A stretch of DNA of 64,000 nt, from the NCBI GenBank assembly GCA_016508695.1, contig VNKQ01000008.1, positions 1 to 64,000 of the forward strand, in the 5' to 3' direction. The stretch comes from Hyphodiscus hymeniophilus (taxonomy: Eukaryota > Ascomycota > Leotiomycetes > Helotiales > Hyphodiscaceae). The number at the start of each line of letters is the position of its first letter. Position 1 is the first letter of the stretch. Shown here piece by piece: positions 63,286-64,000 of this stretch. The translations under genes and the position numbers were made by a program. A model generated the notes under the pieces. The model saw nothing but the letters and a program-made list of their open reading frames with translations, did not search any database and was not told the DNA's origin.

Positions 63286-64000
63286 TCATTCCGATAACTC
63301 TTTTTTTGCAGCTCTGTGTTCTGACTCCTCCGTTTCAATGAAAGTCGCATTACTATCATCGGTATCACCAAACACAAATGATCGCCACATTACATTTGTC
63401 CAATATTCACCTATCGTGCAATCTAGTTAGGAAATAAAACTCAGAATAATCATGCACTGGACCTACCTGTTTGGATTCCTTGCTCATCTATATGGCCAGT
63501 GAGATAATGGGCAAAGATACCATGGGTGACAACCACAATTTGTCCTCCGTCAGGAGCCTGACTCCTGAGCCAAACCCTTAGCCTCTTAGCACGGTGATGA
63601 AGCGAGCTCACATCTGTGGCATTGCCACCGGTCTTCTCATACCATGCCCCCCCTACGTGTTCATAGGACACGGCATCTCCAAATTCGTTTCTCAGCACCG
63701 TTATATCGCTGCCAGTATCAGACGGAGCATCCGTTGCTTCTTGTGCATCTGGGAGCGCCACAACTCTGAGTCCTGAAGCCATCTCTAGCTTGAATGCAAG
63801 CATCGTCGTCTGCAACGTGCGGCGGAGTGGCGAGGCGTATAGGTGCGTGGTTTGCGCAATATAAGGGAATTTTGCGCCGAAGCGTAGGCTCTGCTTGATC
63901 CCGCGAGGCGTAAGAGATGGATCGTGAATATTTACATCAGGATGGTCGTGAGGCAGCTGGTGATAGCCCTCAGCATGACGAACCAGATGAACGACCGCTG
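63286..64000 (-). CDS. Histidine phosphatase (phosphoglycerate mutase superfamily), partial
   Basis: The gene enters from the right edge, so its start is missing. About 218 residues are visible in two exons (64000-63467 and 63410-63286, intron 56 bp). The phosphohistidine motif is AVVHLVRHAEGYHQLPHDHP at the edge. It is followed by DPSLTPRGIKQ, LYASPLRRTLQTT and the second catalytic His in IVVVTHGIFAHYLTG. The last exon contains EYWTNVMWRSFVF and a charged tail. Fungal proteins of this branch act as broad-range or sugar-phosphate phosphatases more often than as true glycolytic mutases; the substrate cannot be set from sequence. No more than a few N-terminal residues are likely to be missing, because the RHG motif is usually near the start. 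Confidence 0.88.

Noticed and set aside
40191..64000. tRNA or rRNA genes
   Set aside because: A by-eye scan for B-box-like GGTTCGA-type sequences found only one weak match, inside the CDF coding exon; no cloverleaf is supported.

Overview
The window looks like a chromosome segment from a filamentous ascomycete (Pezizomycotina). Positions 1 to about 40,190 are AT-rich and saturated with TpA, while CpA and TpG are almost absent. I take this to be repeat DNA destroyed by repeat-induced point mutation (RIP). From about 40,190 to the end the base composition is normal and the sequence is gene-dense. Genes there carry many 46-103 bp GT-AG introns, which I placed by joining exons into conserved protein families. 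Host genus cannot be fixed from sequence alone.

AT-rich block (1-40,190): I see no credible gene. It holds several short tandem arrays: 23 bp near 5.55 kb, 46 bp near 9 kb, 21 bp near 31.4 kb, 30 bp near 34.7 kb, 33 bp near 37.5 kb and 72 bp near 39.6 kb. The rest is long degenerate sequence, probably dead transposons, whose class I could not read.

Gene block, left to right: SSU1-type sulfite/anion efflux pump (-); large-subunit catalase (+), divergent from SSU1; PHO13-type HAD phosphatase (+); a doubtful small membrane ORF (-); MBD4-like HhH-GPD DNA glycosylase (+); Mn-type cation diffusion facilitator (-); soluble inorganic pyrophosphatase (-); the 3' half of a Na/Ca-exchanger-family gene fused to the 5' part of a FEX fluoride exporter gene, both broken (-); an enolase (-); two small unrecognised genes (+); and a histidine phosphatase of the phosphoglycerate mutase superfamily running off the right edge (-).

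The most striking point is the gene set. Fluoride classically inhibits enolase and inorganic pyrophosphatase, and it binds the heme of catalase. Bacterial fluoride riboswitches control crcB (the FEX homologue) together with enolase and pyrophosphatase genes. Finding a FEX remnant within about 6 kb of both an enolase and a pyrophosphatase gene, plus phosphatases, cation transporters, catalase and a DNA repair enzyme, suggests a candidate eukaryotic fluoride-tolerance cluster. In this copy the exporter has been truncated. This is an inference from gene content; the gene identities rest on the sequence.
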